This document shows, one piece after another, positions 24,332 to 32,540 of a stretch of 64,000 nucleotides of DNA. The position numbers and the translations under genes are program-made. This DNA comes from Pseudomonas eutrophicaquae (GTDB taxonomy: Bacteria > Pseudomonadota > Gammaproteobacteria > Pseudomonadales > Pseudomonadaceae). Positions within the stretch are counted from its first letter, which is position 1. Every line of letters begins with the position of its first letter. The stretch is from contig NZ_JAMJEZ010000012.1 in the NCBI RefSeq assembly GCF_023544715.1, positions 1-64,000 on the forward strand. Direction: 5' to 3'. Under the pieces are notes generated by a model. It did not search any database and was not told where the DNA came from. It saw nothing but the letters and a program-made list of their open reading frames with translations.

Positions 24332-26923
24332 TCAGCCCGGCGTCGGCACCTCGTCCGCGTTGTCCTGAGGCGCTTTGGCCGACAGCAGGGCCATCAGCAA
24401 GGCGGCCAGATAGGGCAGGGACTGCACCAGCAGGACGGCGACCCAGAAGTACACATCCAGGCTGGGGACTGGCTGGGTCAGGGCAATGCCCAGCGCGGCG
24501 CCCCACAGCAGCAGCATGACGAAGACTTCCTCGCGGGCTTCCGCCAGGGCCACCAGCAAGCCGTGACTGCTGCGCATCTTCGGGGTGCGGAAGAACGGAA
24601 TGCTGCGGGTGAACAGGCCGTAGATCACCGCTTTGGCGATGGTGTGGGAGAGCGCGAGTCCCGCCACGGCGGCAGCCATTGCATCCCACATGCGCACACC
24701 CATGGCCCGGCGGTACAGGTAGAGGATCTTGCCGAGCTTGAAGACAAACAGGGCCAGCGGCGGGATGGCAAAGATCATCAGCGGCGGATCGACCCGGTTG
24801 GGGACGATGATCATCGCCGCCGACCAGAGCAGGGCGCCGAGGGTAAAGAACACGTTGAGGCCGTCAGCGACCCACGGCAGCCAGCCGGCGATGAAGTGAT
24901 AGCGCTGCCCGCGCGACAGCTCGCTGCCGCGCCCGAGGAACAGGCTGGCCGCATGGTGCTTCATGATCTGCATGGCGCCATAGGCCCAGCGAAAGCGCTG
25001 CTTCTTGAAATCGATGAAGGTGTCGGGCATCAGGCCGCGGCCGTAACTCTGCTCGGAATACGCGGCGGAGAGGCCTTTCTCGAAGACCCGCAGACCCAGC
25101 TCGGCGTCCTCGGTGATGCACCAGTCGGCCCAGCCCAGCTCGCTCATCACTGCGCGGCGGATCATGGTCATGGTGCCATGCTGGATGATCGCGTCACGGT
25201 CGTTGCGGGTCACCATGCCGATGTGGAAGAAGCCCTTGTACTCGGCAAAGCACAGCTTCTTGAACAGCGACTCATGGCCATCACGGTAATCTTGTGGCGA
25301 CTGCACCACGGCAATCTGCGGATCGCTGAAGTGCGGCACCATGTGCTTGAGCCAGTCGGGCTCGACACAGTAGTCGGAGTCGATCACCGCGATGATCTCG
25401 GCATCGGCGGCGGTGCGCTCGAGCACATAGTTCAGCGCGCCGCCCTTGAAGCCGGCCAGCGGGGCGACATGGAAGAAGCGAAAACGCGCCCCGAGGGTTT
25501 CGCAATGCGTCTGCACCGGTTCCCAGACCGCCGGATCCTTGGTGTTGTTGTCGATCACCAGCACTTCAAAGTCCGGGTAGTCAAGGCGCGACAGGGCATC
25601 GAGGGTCTGTTTGACCATCTCCGGCGGCTCGTTGTAGCAGGGCACATGGATCGACACCTTGGGCCGCCAGGCATCATCGCCCGTCACGGCGAGGAACGGA
25701 CGCACCCGCTGGCGCTTCCAGACCGTTTCCGCCAGCTCGTGCGCCTCGGTGAGCAGCACGATCATCACCCCCAGGGCGCCAAAGCCCAGTAGGATGCCGA
25801 CCAGGCTACCGAACCAGGTGCTGTATTGCTGGCTGTAGTCGTAGGCGATCCAGACCAGCAGGGTAGCGGCGAGGAAGGCCACCACGGTCAGGAAGGTGCG
25901 CCCGCGCTGGCGCAGGGCGCTGCCGTCGATCAGCAGCAGGGCCAGCGCCAGCATGCCGAGCACCACGGAGGCGCTGGCCAGCAGGCGCCATTCGGGGATT
26001 TCCACCACGTGGCCAGTGAAGGGGAATTTGGGCTGGCGCTCGGCGTTGTAGACACCCCAGTAAGCGCCCACCGCGCCTTCATCGCCGGCCTTCCACGGCT
26101 GATCGAAGGCCTCGATGACGAAGTAGTTGTAACCCCGGGCATTCAGGGTATTGACCAGGCTGCGCAGGTACAGCGCCTGTTCGGCCTGGTCCGCCACTGC
26201 GCCGCCGCGGGTGCGCCCGTTGCTCGGCCAGCCGACCTCGCCCAGCAGCAGTGGCTTTTTCGGGAACAGCTGCTTGAGCTCGCGGGCGCGCTCCAGCACG
26301 AACTGCACGGAATCCTCGCGGGGCACGAACTCCCAGTAGGGCAGGACGTGGGCGGCAACCAGATCGACATGCTTGGCCAGTTCCGGATACTTCTGCCAGA
26401 TATGCCACTGCTCGGCGGTGGTGACCGGCACCTTGAGGGCGCCGCGGACCCGGTCGAGGTAGCCGATCATCTGCTCGACGGTCACCTCCTCGCGGAACAG
26501 CGCTTCGTTGCCGACCACCACGCGCACCACGTTGCGCTGCTGGCGGGCGATCTCGATACCGCGCTGGATCTGCCACTCGTTGGCTTCCAGATCATTGCTG
26601 AGCCAGATGCCCAGCGTGACCCGAAGGCCTGAGTCTTCCGCCAGACGGGGGATGTCGCCGAGGATGCCGTCCACCGAGTAGGTGCGCACGTTGTCGGTCT
26701 GGCGGCTGAGCAGTTCAAGGTCTTGCCGCACCTCGGCCTCGCTGGGGTAGATCGCTTCCTGCGGATTCTGACCCAGGCGAAACGGCGAGTAGGAATAGCC
26801 GGAGATATTGTCCGGCCAGTCGGGCGCCTTGATCGGCTGGTTGTACCAGGCCCACAGGCCAGTGAACAGGGAGGCCACGGCCACGACCATGACCAGGTTG
26901 AGACCCAGTTTGCGAGCAGACAT
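24332..26923 (-). CDS. ndvB: NdvB-like membrane beta-glucan synthase (GH17–GT2 fusion)
   Basis: Predicted inner-membrane enzyme making periplasmic beta-1,3-type glucans, as described for P. aeruginosa NdvB, which is linked to biofilm antibiotic tolerance. In this 863-residue protein residues 7–27 are a membrane anchor. Residues about 35–310 form a GH17-like domain with both acidic residues (VVGNEALF, Glu140; LLLGEVGWPS, Glu229). After two or more membrane segments (about 315–332, 343–362, 372–392) comes a GT2 domain with HVPCYNEP, DSD (515–517), TED (604–606) and QRFRW (642–646), then further C-terminal membrane spans. Position next to dapE matches the Pseudomonas arrangement. Product linkage is inferred. 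Confidence 0.88.
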   Translation of the reverse strand: MSARKLGLNLVMVVAVASLFTGLWAWYNQPIKAPDWPDNISGYSYSPFRLGQNPQEAIYPSEAEVRQDLELLSRQTDNVRTYSVDGILGDIPRLAEDSGLRVTLGIWLSNDLEANEWQIQRGIEIARQQRNVVRVVVGNEALFREEVTVEQMIGYLDRVRGALKVPVTTAEQWHIWQKYPELAKHVDLVAAHVLPYWEFVPREDSVQFVLERARELKQLFPKKPLLLGEVGWPSNGRTRGGAVADQAEQALYLRSLVNTLNARGYNYFVIEAFDQPWKAGDEGAVGAYWGVYNAERQPKFPFTGHVVEIPEWRLLASASVVLGMLALALLLIDGSALRQRGRTFLTVVAFLAATLLVWIAYDYSQQYSTWFGSLVGILLGFGALGVMIVLLTEAHELAETVWKRQRVRPFLAVTGDDAWRPKVSIHVPCYNEPPEMVKQTLDALSRLDYPDFEVLVIDNNTKDPAVWEPVQTHCETLGARFRFFHVAPLAGFKGGALNYVLERTAADAEIIAVIDSDYCVEPDWLKHMVPHFSDPQIAVVQSPQDYRDGHESLFKKLCFAEYKGFFHIGMVTRNDRDAIIQHGTMTMIRRAVMSELGWADWCITEDAELGLRVFEKGLSAAYSEQSYGRGLMPDTFIDFKKQRFRWAYGAMQIMKHHAASLFLGRGSELSRGQRYHFIAGWLPWVADGLNVFFTLGALLWSAAMIIVPNRVDPPLMIFAIPPLALFVFKLGKILYLYRRAMGVRMWDAMAAAVAGLALSHTIAKAVIYGLFTRSIPFFRTPKMRSSHGLLVALAEAREEVFVMLLLWGAALGIALTQPVPSLDVYFWVAVLLVQSLPYLAALLMALLSAKAPQDNADEVPTPG

Positions 26924-27045
26924 GTATGCGGGGTTCCGAGAAGTGGAACAGAGAGATCCGACGAGCGTCGGGGCGCGCGCATCCTACTCCCGGCCCTCTG
27001 GGCTGTACAGGGGGTGGCCCGCTGTGCGCACCGTCACCACAAATC

Positions 27046-27051
27046 TATAAT
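27046..27051 (+). promoter_or_regulatory. tcdA: −10 box of the tcdA promoter
   Basis: Perfect TATAAT, 27 nt before the tcdA start, in the divergent gap between the ndvB-like gene and tcdA. The −35 area (about 27023–27028, TGTGCG) is weak. An A/T-rich stretch directly upstream may help. Confidence 0.6.
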
Positions 27052-27077
27052 GCGCGACGCATTTTTTCGGGGGTTTC

Positions 27078-27911
27078 ATGCAGATCGATGAGCAGCGTTT
27101 TGGCGGCATTGCCCGTCTTTATGGTCGCCTCGGCCTTGAGCGGCTGGCGAGTGCCCATGTGGCGGTGGTGGGGATCGGTGGGGTGGGTTCATGGGTGGCC
27201 GAGGCACTGGCGCGCAGCGGGGTGGGTGAGCTTTCGCTGTTTGATCTGGACGATGTCTGCGTGACCAACACCAACCGGCAGATCCATGCGCACACCGGCA
27301 ACATCGGGCGCGCCAAGGTCGAGGCGATGGCTGAGCGGATCCGCGCGATCAACCCGAATTGCGTGGTGCACGCGGTGGCCGATTTCGTCACCCGCGAGAG
27401 CATGGCCGAGCACATCACCGAGCAGCTGGACGGAGTGATCGACTGCATCGACAGCGTGGCGGCCAAGGCGGCGCTGATTGCCTGGTGCAAGCGGCGCAAG
27501 ATTCCGATCATCACCACCGGCGGTGCGGGCGGGCAGATCGACCCGATCCAGGTGCAGGTGGCGGATCTGAACAAGACCTTCAATGACCCGCTGGCCGCCA
27601 AGGTGCGCTCGCTGCTGCGCCGCGACTATGGTTTCTCCCGCGCCCCGGGGCGCACGTACAGCGTGCCGTGCGTGTTTTCCAGCGAGCAGCTGCGTTATCC
27701 AAAGCCGGATGGCAGCGTCTGTCAGACCAAGGGGTTTGCCGGTGAGGGCGTGCGGCTGGACTGTGCCGGCGGTTTTGGCGCGGTGATGATGGTGACTGCG
27801 ACCTTTGGCATGGTGGCGGCCGCCCGGCTGATCGACAAGCTGGTTGCTGGAGCGCGGCGCCCGGCCGAGCGCAAGGCGGCCAGTACACAGAGCGCTGCCG
27901 CCGAGGGATGA
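27078..27911 (+). CDS. tcdA: tRNA threonylcarbamoyladenosine dehydratase TcdA
   Basis: E1-like ATP-dependent enzyme that cyclises t6A37 of tRNA to ct6A. The 277-residue protein has the adenylation-domain motifs VGIGGVGSWVAEALARSG, FDLDDVCVTNTNRQI, DCIDSVAAKAAL and TTGGAGGQIDP; the C-terminal part is family-specific (FSRAPGRTYSVPCVFSSEQ). In E. coli tcdA (csdL) is linked to csdA–csdE, which supply sulfur to it. Here those two genes lie directly downstream but face it, converging with a 22-nt gap. An A-rich −10 box lies upstream. Confidence 0.94.
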   Translation: MQIDEQRFGGIARLYGRLGLERLASAHVAVVGIGGVGSWVAEALARSGVGELSLFDLDDVCVTNTNRQIHAHTGNIGRAKVEAMAERIRAINPNCVVHAVADFVTRESMAEHITEQLDGVIDCIDSVAAKAALIAWCKRRKIPIITTGGAGGQIDPIQVQVADLNKTFNDPLAAKVRSLLRRDYGFSRAPGRTYSVPCVFSSEQLRYPKPDGSVCQTKGFAGEGVRLDCAGGFGAVMMVTATFGMVAAARLIDKLVAGARRPAERKAASTQSAAAEG

Positions 27912-27933
27912 AATACGGCTGTGGGCCGGCCCC

Positions 27934-28365
27934 TCAGGCCGCCAGTGCACGGATGCGCGTGAGCACCGCATTCAGTCCGTTGCTGCGCGAGGGTGAGAGC
28001 TGACGGGCGAGGCCAAGCTGGGTGAACCAGTTGGCAAGATCGACGCTCGCCAGCTCCGTAGCGCTCAGGCCATTGACGCGCAGCAGCAGCAATGCCAGCA
28101 GGCCGCGTAGCAGACGCGCATCGCTGCTGGCGCGGTACTGCAAGCGTGTGCCGTGATGATCGGCAACCAGCCAGACCTGGCTCTCGCAGCCATGCACCTG
28201 GTTTTCGGCGCAGCGCTCGCTGTCCGTCAGCGGTGCCAAGCGCTCGCCCCATTGCATCAAGAGACGGGCCCGCGCCTCCCAGCTGGCACAGGTGCTGAAT
28301 GCAGCCAGTGCCTCATGGGCGGCGGCGGGCAAGTGCTCGGGGGGGGAGGCGGTGTGTTGGCTCAT
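27934..28365 (-). CDS. csdE: SufE-family sulfur acceptor CsdE
   Basis: Takes persulfide sulfur from the cysteine desulfurase CsdA and passes it on, in E. coli towards TcdA. The 143-residue protein shows the SufE/CsdE motif RCAENQVHGCESQVW with acceptor Cys60 and SSDARLLRGLLALLLLRVNG. It overlaps the csdA stop by 4 nt (start ATG 28365), so the pair is translationally coupled. CsdE rather than SufE is chosen because no suf genes are near and tcdA is the neighbour. Confidence 0.91.
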   Translation of the reverse strand: MSQHTASPPEHLPAAAHEALAAFSTCASWEARARLLMQWGERLAPLTDSERCAENQVHGCESQVWLVADHHGTRLQYRASSDARLLRGLLALLLLRVNGLSATELASVDLANWFTQLGLARQLSPSRSNGLNAVLTRIRALAA

Positions 28366-29567
28366 CGTAACAGGTCCAGGGCATGGTGGAGGGCGGCGAA
28401 GAAGCGCTCCAGATCATCGCCGTCGTTGTAGAGCGCCAGAGAAACCCGCAGGGCGCCCGGCAGGCCGAGGTGTGCCAGCAGCGGCATGGCGCAATGCTGG
28501 CCGCTGCGCACCGCGATGCCTTGCTCGGTCAGCAGGTGCGCCAGGTCGCTGTTGTGTACCCCGGCGACGGTGAAGCAGGCCAGCGCCGTATCGGGCTGGC
28601 CCAGCAGCTGCAGCCCCTCGAAGCGGCTAAGTCCGGCGAGTAGGCGCTGGTGCAGCGCCGCCTCATGGGCGGCCATTGCCTGACTGTCGAGGCTCATCAG
28701 GTAATCCAGGGCGGCGCCCAGGCCAATGGCGGCGGCAATCGCCGGGGTGCCGGCTTCAAAGCCGAGCGGTGCCGGGCGAAAGCGCGCGCTGTGGTAGTCG
28801 GCCTGCTGCACCATTTCGCCGCCAAACTGCCAGGGCCGCAGCTGGGCCAGCGCCTCCGGGCGGCCATACAGCACGCCGATGCCATCCGGGCCATACAGCT
28901 TGTGGCCGGAGAACAGGTAGAAATCGCAATCCAGTGCACTCAGATCCGGGCGCTGATGCACCACGCCCTGCGCGCCATCCACCACGCTCAGCGCCCCTTG
29001 CGCGCGGGCCAGGGTCAGAAGGGGCTGCAGCGGTTGCCAGCGTCCCAGCACATTGGACAGCTGGCTGACTGCCAGCAGACGGGTGCGCGGGCCGATCAGT
29101 GTGGCCGCCTGCTCTAGGTCGATGTCGCCGGCGGCATCCAGCGGCAGGATTACCAGCTCCAGCCCACGGCGCTGGGCGAGCTGCTGCCAGGGCAGCAGGT
29201 TGGCATGATGCTCCAGGGCGCTGACCACCAGCGCATCACCCGGCTGGAAATGATGCTCCAACCCGTAAGCCAGCAGGTTGATGCCCTCGGTGGTGCCGCG
29301 GGTAAAGATGATCTGCTCAGCCTGCCCGGCATTCAGCCAGTCGGCGATTTTCTGCCGCGCCCCCTCAAAGGCCCGCGTGGCACGCTCGCCCGGCAGGTGC
29401 TGGGCGCGATGCACATTGGCAGCGCCCTGGGCGTACACCTCATAGAGGGTATCCAGCACCGCCTGGGGTTTTTGCGCGGTGGCGGCGCTGTCCAGATAGG
29501 TCAGGGCATCGGCGTGAAAACGGGCAAAGGCCGGAAAGTCGGCGCGCCAGGGCGAGGGCAGGGACAT
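28362..29567 (-). CDS. csdA: Cysteine desulfurase CsdA (SufS-like, group II)
   Basis: PLP enzyme that removes sulfur from cysteine and hands it to CsdE. The 401-residue protein has YLDSAATAQKP at the N-terminus, the Schiff-base Lys223 (YLFSGHKLYGPDG) and the active-site Cys359 in VRSGQHCAMP, the short-loop form typical of group II desulfurases. It is the first of the two csd genes and starts 152 nt after dapD, separated by nested inverted repeats. Confidence 0.93.
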   Translation of the reverse strand: MSLPSPWRADFPAFARFHADALTYLDSAATAQKPQAVLDTLYEVYAQGAANVHRAQHLPGERATRAFEGARQKIADWLNAGQAEQIIFTRGTTEGINLLAYGLEHHFQPGDALVVSALEHHANLLPWQQLAQRRGLELVILPLDAAGDIDLEQAATLIGPRTRLLAVSQLSNVLGRWQPLQPLLTLARAQGALSVVDGAQGVVHQRPDLSALDCDFYLFSGHKLYGPDGIGVLYGRPEALAQLRPWQFGGEMVQQADYHSARFRPAPLGFEAGTPAIAAAIGLGAALDYLMSLDSQAMAAHEAALHQRLLAGLSRFEGLQLLGQPDTALACFTVAGVHNSDLAHLLTEQGIAVRSGQHCAMPLLAHLGLPGALRVSLALYNDGDDLERFFAALHHALDLLR

Positions 29568-29668
29568 GGCGATTCCTGTCTGGGGCGATGCTGCCTTGCG
29601 GCGTGCATGCAGGCATTTGCGGCAGAGGGGTGGCCGCTGGGGGGGCGCGAGCGCTTACCTCCAGCGGC

Positions 29669-29724
29669 ATTGAGCCAGGCGGGAAGACGCCGAGGCCTCT
29701 TCCCGTCTGAGTCGCGGGCTCAAT
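29669..29724 (-). repeat. Nested inverted repeats between dapD and csdA
   Basis: Outer arms ATTGAGCC (29669–29676) and GGCTCAAT (29717–29724) enclose inner arms CGGGAAGA (29680–29687) and TCTTCCCG (29698–29705). The outer right arm includes the dapD stop. On the minus strand no T-tract follows, so it may be a weak terminator or an mRNA 3'-end stabiliser. Confidence 0.5.
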
Positions 29725-30754
29725 TGTGTGCGTGCAGCACTTCGTTGAGCTCGATGGCGGTTTTGTTGGTCTGGCACTCGACCGCGCCGGTCTGCGAGTT
29801 GCGGCGCAGCAGCAGATCGCTCTGCCCGGCGATATCGCGGGCCTTGACCACTTCCACTAGCGTGCCCTGATCGTCCAGCACGGCGACCTTGGTGCCGGCG
29901 GTGATGTACAGGCCGGATTCTACGGTGCAGCGATCGCCCAGCGGGATGCCGATGCCGGCATTGGCGCCGATCAGGCAGCCTTCACCGACCGAAATGACGA
30001 TGTTGCCGCCACCGGACAGGGTGCCCATGGTCGAGCAGCCGCCGCCGAGATCCGAGCCCTTGCCGATGAACACGCCGGCCGACACGCGGCCTTCGATCAT
30101 GCCGGGACCCGCGGTGCCGGCGTTAAAGTTGACGAAGCCCTCGTGCATGATGGTGGTGCCTTCGCCGATGTAAGCGCCCAGACGCACGCGGGCGCTGTCG
30201 GCGATGCGCACGCCGCTCGGCACCACGTAGTCGGTCATTTTCGGGAACTTGTCGACCGAGAAGACTTCCAGCAGCTCGCCGCGCAGGCGTGCTTCGAGCT
30301 GGCGCTCGGCCAGCTCGTTCAGATCGATCGCGCCCTGGTTGGTCCAGGCGACGTTGGGCAGCAGCGGGAAGATCCCGGCCAGGCTGGTGCCGTGCGGCTT
30401 GACCAGACGATGGGACAGCAGGTGCAGCTTGAGGTAGGCCTCCGGCGTGGTTTCCGGGGCGGCATCGCTGGCCAGCAGCACGGCGACCAGCGGCTTGCGG
30501 CTTTCTGCCAGACGGGTCAGCAGCGCCGCCTGCGCGGCATCGATACCCTTGAGCAGGCCGGCCAGTTCATGGGCCTGGTTGTTGCTGAGGGCGATGGTCT
30601 GGTTGCCCTCGGTATAGCCCAGCGGCGCGGCAATGGCATCAACCAGTGCGGCGGCCGGGGCCAGCAGCGGCTGGGCGTAGAAGACTTCCAGCCAGGCGCC
30701 TTGGCGGTTCTGGGTGCCAACGCCAAAGGCGATGCTGTAGAGGTTCTGCGACAT
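29720..30754 (-). CDS. dapD: 2,3,4,5-tetrahydropyridine-2,6-dicarboxylate N-succinyltransferase
   Basis: Fourth step of the succinylase lysine/diaminopimelate pathway, transferring succinyl from succinyl-CoA. The 344-residue protein has an N-terminal domain followed by a left-handed beta-helix of hexapeptide repeats (SARVRLGAYIGEGTTIMHEG, GPGMIEGRVSAGVFIG, GSDLGGGCSTMGTLSGGG, CLIGANAGIGIPLGD). This longer DapD form is the one found in Pseudomonas. The start is ATG 30754, not 30787, giving MSQNLYSIAFG. It shares the minus-strand operon with dapC. Confidence 0.95.
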   Translation of the reverse strand: MSQNLYSIAFGVGTQNRQGAWLEVFYAQPLLAPAAALVDAIAAPLGYTEGNQTIALSNNQAHELAGLLKGIDAAQAALLTRLAESRKPLVAVLLASDAAPETTPEAYLKLHLLSHRLVKPHGTSLAGIFPLLPNVAWTNQGAIDLNELAERQLEARLRGELLEVFSVDKFPKMTDYVVPSGVRIADSARVRLGAYIGEGTTIMHEGFVNFNAGTAGPGMIEGRVSAGVFIGKGSDLGGGCSTMGTLSGGGNIVISVGEGCLIGANAGIGIPLGDRCTVESGLYITAGTKVAVLDDQGTLVEVVKARDIAGQSDLLLRRNSQTGAVECQTNKTAIELNEVLHAHN

Positions 30755-30791
30755 GCGGAGTCTTTCCTTCTGAGAGTTACGGGCCACCGGC

Positions 30792-31142
30792 TCAGGCGAA
30801 CGCGGCAGCGTAGAGGTCCGGCTTGAAGCCGAGCAGGGTTCGGGAGCCGAGGTCGAGGACCGGGCGCTTGATCATCGACGGCTGTGCGAGCATCAGCTCG
30901 ATGGCGCGCGCCTGATCGAGATTGGCTTTCTCGGCCTCGGGGAGTTTGCGGAAGGTGGTGCCGGCGCGGTTGAGCACCTTGTCCCAGCCGTGTTCGTTGC
31001 ACCAGGCCTCCAGACGTTCAAGGTCGATGCCGGCGACCTTGTAGTCGTGAAACTGGTAGGCCACACCGTGCTCGTCGAGCCAGGCGCGGGCCTTTTTCAT
31101 GGTGTCGCAGGCCTTGATGCCGTACAGGTACACGGTAGTCAT
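30792..31142 (-). CDS. ArsC/Spx-family reductase-like protein (YffB type)
   Basis: A 116-residue thioredoxin-fold protein of the arsenate-reductase-like family: VYLYGIKACDTMKKARAWLDEHG with a single Cys at the active-site loop, LNRAGTTFRKLPEAEKANLD and MIKRPVLDLG with the conserved Arg-Pro. The single-Cys loop is unlike a CXXC oxidoreductase. It is very probably not a real arsenate reductase, as no ars genes are near. It may act on glutathione-type thiols; substrate is unknown. ATG 31142 is chosen over the overlapping GTG 31145. It lies in the dap operon, between dapD and a small membrane protein. Confidence 0.85.
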   Translation of the reverse strand: MTTVYLYGIKACDTMKKARAWLDEHGVAYQFHDYKVAGIDLERLEAWCNEHGWDKVLNRAGTTFRKLPEAEKANLDQARAIELMLAQPSMIKRPVLDLGSRTLLGFKPDLYAAAFA

Positions 31143-31155
31143 CACGAAGTTCTCG

Positions 31156-31326
31156 TCAGTTCAGGGCCAGAAACAGGCGATAGGCCAGCGAGGAGAGCAT
31201 CACCAGCACACCGATGGCCATCACCACCACGCCGGCATCGCTGGCGCGCCGGGCGTAGCCGGTGCCGAGCAGCAGCATGCCGAGCAGGATCAGCGCGGTC
31301 ATTACGTTGAGCGGATTGTCCATCAT
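31156..31326 (-). CDS. Small two-span membrane protein
   Basis: A 56-residue protein with two hydrophobic segments (MTALILLGMLLLGTGYA and VVVMAIGVLVMLSSLAY) joined by a short Arg/Asp turn. ATG 31326 overlaps the dapC stop as ATGA, with a second ATG directly after it, which supports real, coupled translation. The gene ends 13 nt before the arsC-like start. No function is recognised; it is too small for domain assignment. Confidence 0.6.
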   Translation of the reverse strand: MMDNPLNVMTALILLGMLLLGTGYARRASDAGVVVMAIGVLVMLSSLAYRLFLALN

Positions 31327-32525
31327 CCGGCGCGGCGCTCCAGATAGGCGCGGATACGCTGCGCGGCTTCGACGCATTCGGCCAGCGGCGCGACCAGCGC
31401 CATGCGCACCCGCCCGGCGCCCGGGTTGATGCCGTCGGCTTCACGGGACAGGTAGGAGCCGGGGACCACGGTGACGTGTTCCTGCTCGAACAGCTCGCGG
31501 GTGAAGGTGGCATCATCCAGCGGGGTCTTCGCCCACAGGTAGAAGCCACCGTCCGGGTATTCGACCTCCAGTACGCCCTGGAGAATCTCCAGCACCGCGG
31601 CAAACTTCTCGCGATACAGGTCACGATTGGCACGCACGTGGCCTTCGTCGTTCCAGGCGGCGATGCTGGCCAGCTGGGTCTGCACCGGCATGGCGCAGCC
31701 GTGGTAGGTGCGATAGAGCAGGAACGGCTTGAGGATCTCGGCATCCCCGGCGACAAAGCCCGAGCGCAGGCCCGGCAGGTTGGAGCGCTTGGACAGGCTG
31801 TGGAACACCACGCAGCGCTTGAAGTCTTGGCGGCCAAGGGCCACGCAGGCGCTGAGCAGGCCGGGCGGCGGGTTGTCCTCGTCGAAATACAGCTCGCTGT
31901 AGCACTCGTCGGCGGCGAGCACGAAATCATACTGATCCGCCAGGGCGATCAGCTTCCTCAGGGTCTCTAGCGGTACCAGTGCACCGGTGGGATTGCCCGG
32001 TGAGCAGATGAACAGGATCTGGCAGCGCTGCCAGACCTCGGCCGGCACGGCGTCGAAGTCCGGGTTGAAGCCGTTGTCTTCCAGACAGGGCAGGTAGTGC
32101 GGCTGGGCGCCGGCCAGCAGGGTGGCGCCTTCGTAGATCTGGTAGAACGGATTGGGGCTGACCACCAGCGCGTCCGCCGAGCGATTCACCACGGCTTGTG
32201 TGAAAGCAAACAGCGCCTCGCGGGTGCCGTTGACCGGCAGCACATGGCGGGCCGGATCCAGCCAGCCGGCCGGCACGCCAAAGCGCCGCTCGCACCAGGC
32301 GCTGATCGATTCGCGCAATGCCGGTAGACCCAGGGTAGTCGGGTAGACGGCCAGCTGAGCCAGATTATCAGCCAGCGCCTGGGCGACAAACTCCGGGGAG
32401 CGGTGCTTGGGCTCGCCGATCGAGAGGGCGATGGGGTTCTTCTCTGCCGGTGGCTGGGCACTGGCCAGCAGGGCACGCAGCTTCTCGAACGGGTAGGGCT
32501 GCAGCAGGTCAAGGGCTCGATTCAT
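31323..32525 (-). CDS. dapC: Succinyldiaminopimelate transaminase
   Basis: PLP aminotransferase that converts N-succinyl-2-amino-6-ketopimelate to N-succinyl-L,L-diaminopimelate. The 400-residue fold-type I protein shows LSIGEPKH at the N-terminus, VNGTREALFAF, CSPGNPTGALV, LAADECYSELYFDE and FHSLSKRSNLPGLRSGF with the Schiff-base Lys. It follows glnD by 15 nt. Proximity to dapD supports DapC over ArgD, the other aminotransferase that can do this step. Confidence 0.92.
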   Translation of the reverse strand: MNRALDLLQPYPFEKLRALLASAQPPAEKNPIALSIGEPKHRSPEFVAQALADNLAQLAVYPTTLGLPALRESISAWCERRFGVPAGWLDPARHVLPVNGTREALFAFTQAVVNRSADALVVSPNPFYQIYEGATLLAGAQPHYLPCLEDNGFNPDFDAVPAEVWQRCQILFICSPGNPTGALVPLETLRKLIALADQYDFVLAADECYSELYFDEDNPPPGLLSACVALGRQDFKRCVVFHSLSKRSNLPGLRSGFVAGDAEILKPFLLYRTYHGCAMPVQTQLASIAAWNDEGHVRANRDLYREKFAAVLEILQGVLEVEYPDGGFYLWAKTPLDDATFTRELFEQEHVTVVPGSYLSREADGINPGAGRVRMALVAPLAECVEAAQRIRAYLERRAG

Positions 32526-32540
32526 CGAAAAAATCCTGTA

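Noticed and set aside
30792-31142. Arsenate reductase for arsenic resistance
   Set aside because: No arsR/arsB/acr3 nearby, only one active-site Cys, and a position in the dap operon. The YffB-type assignment fits better.
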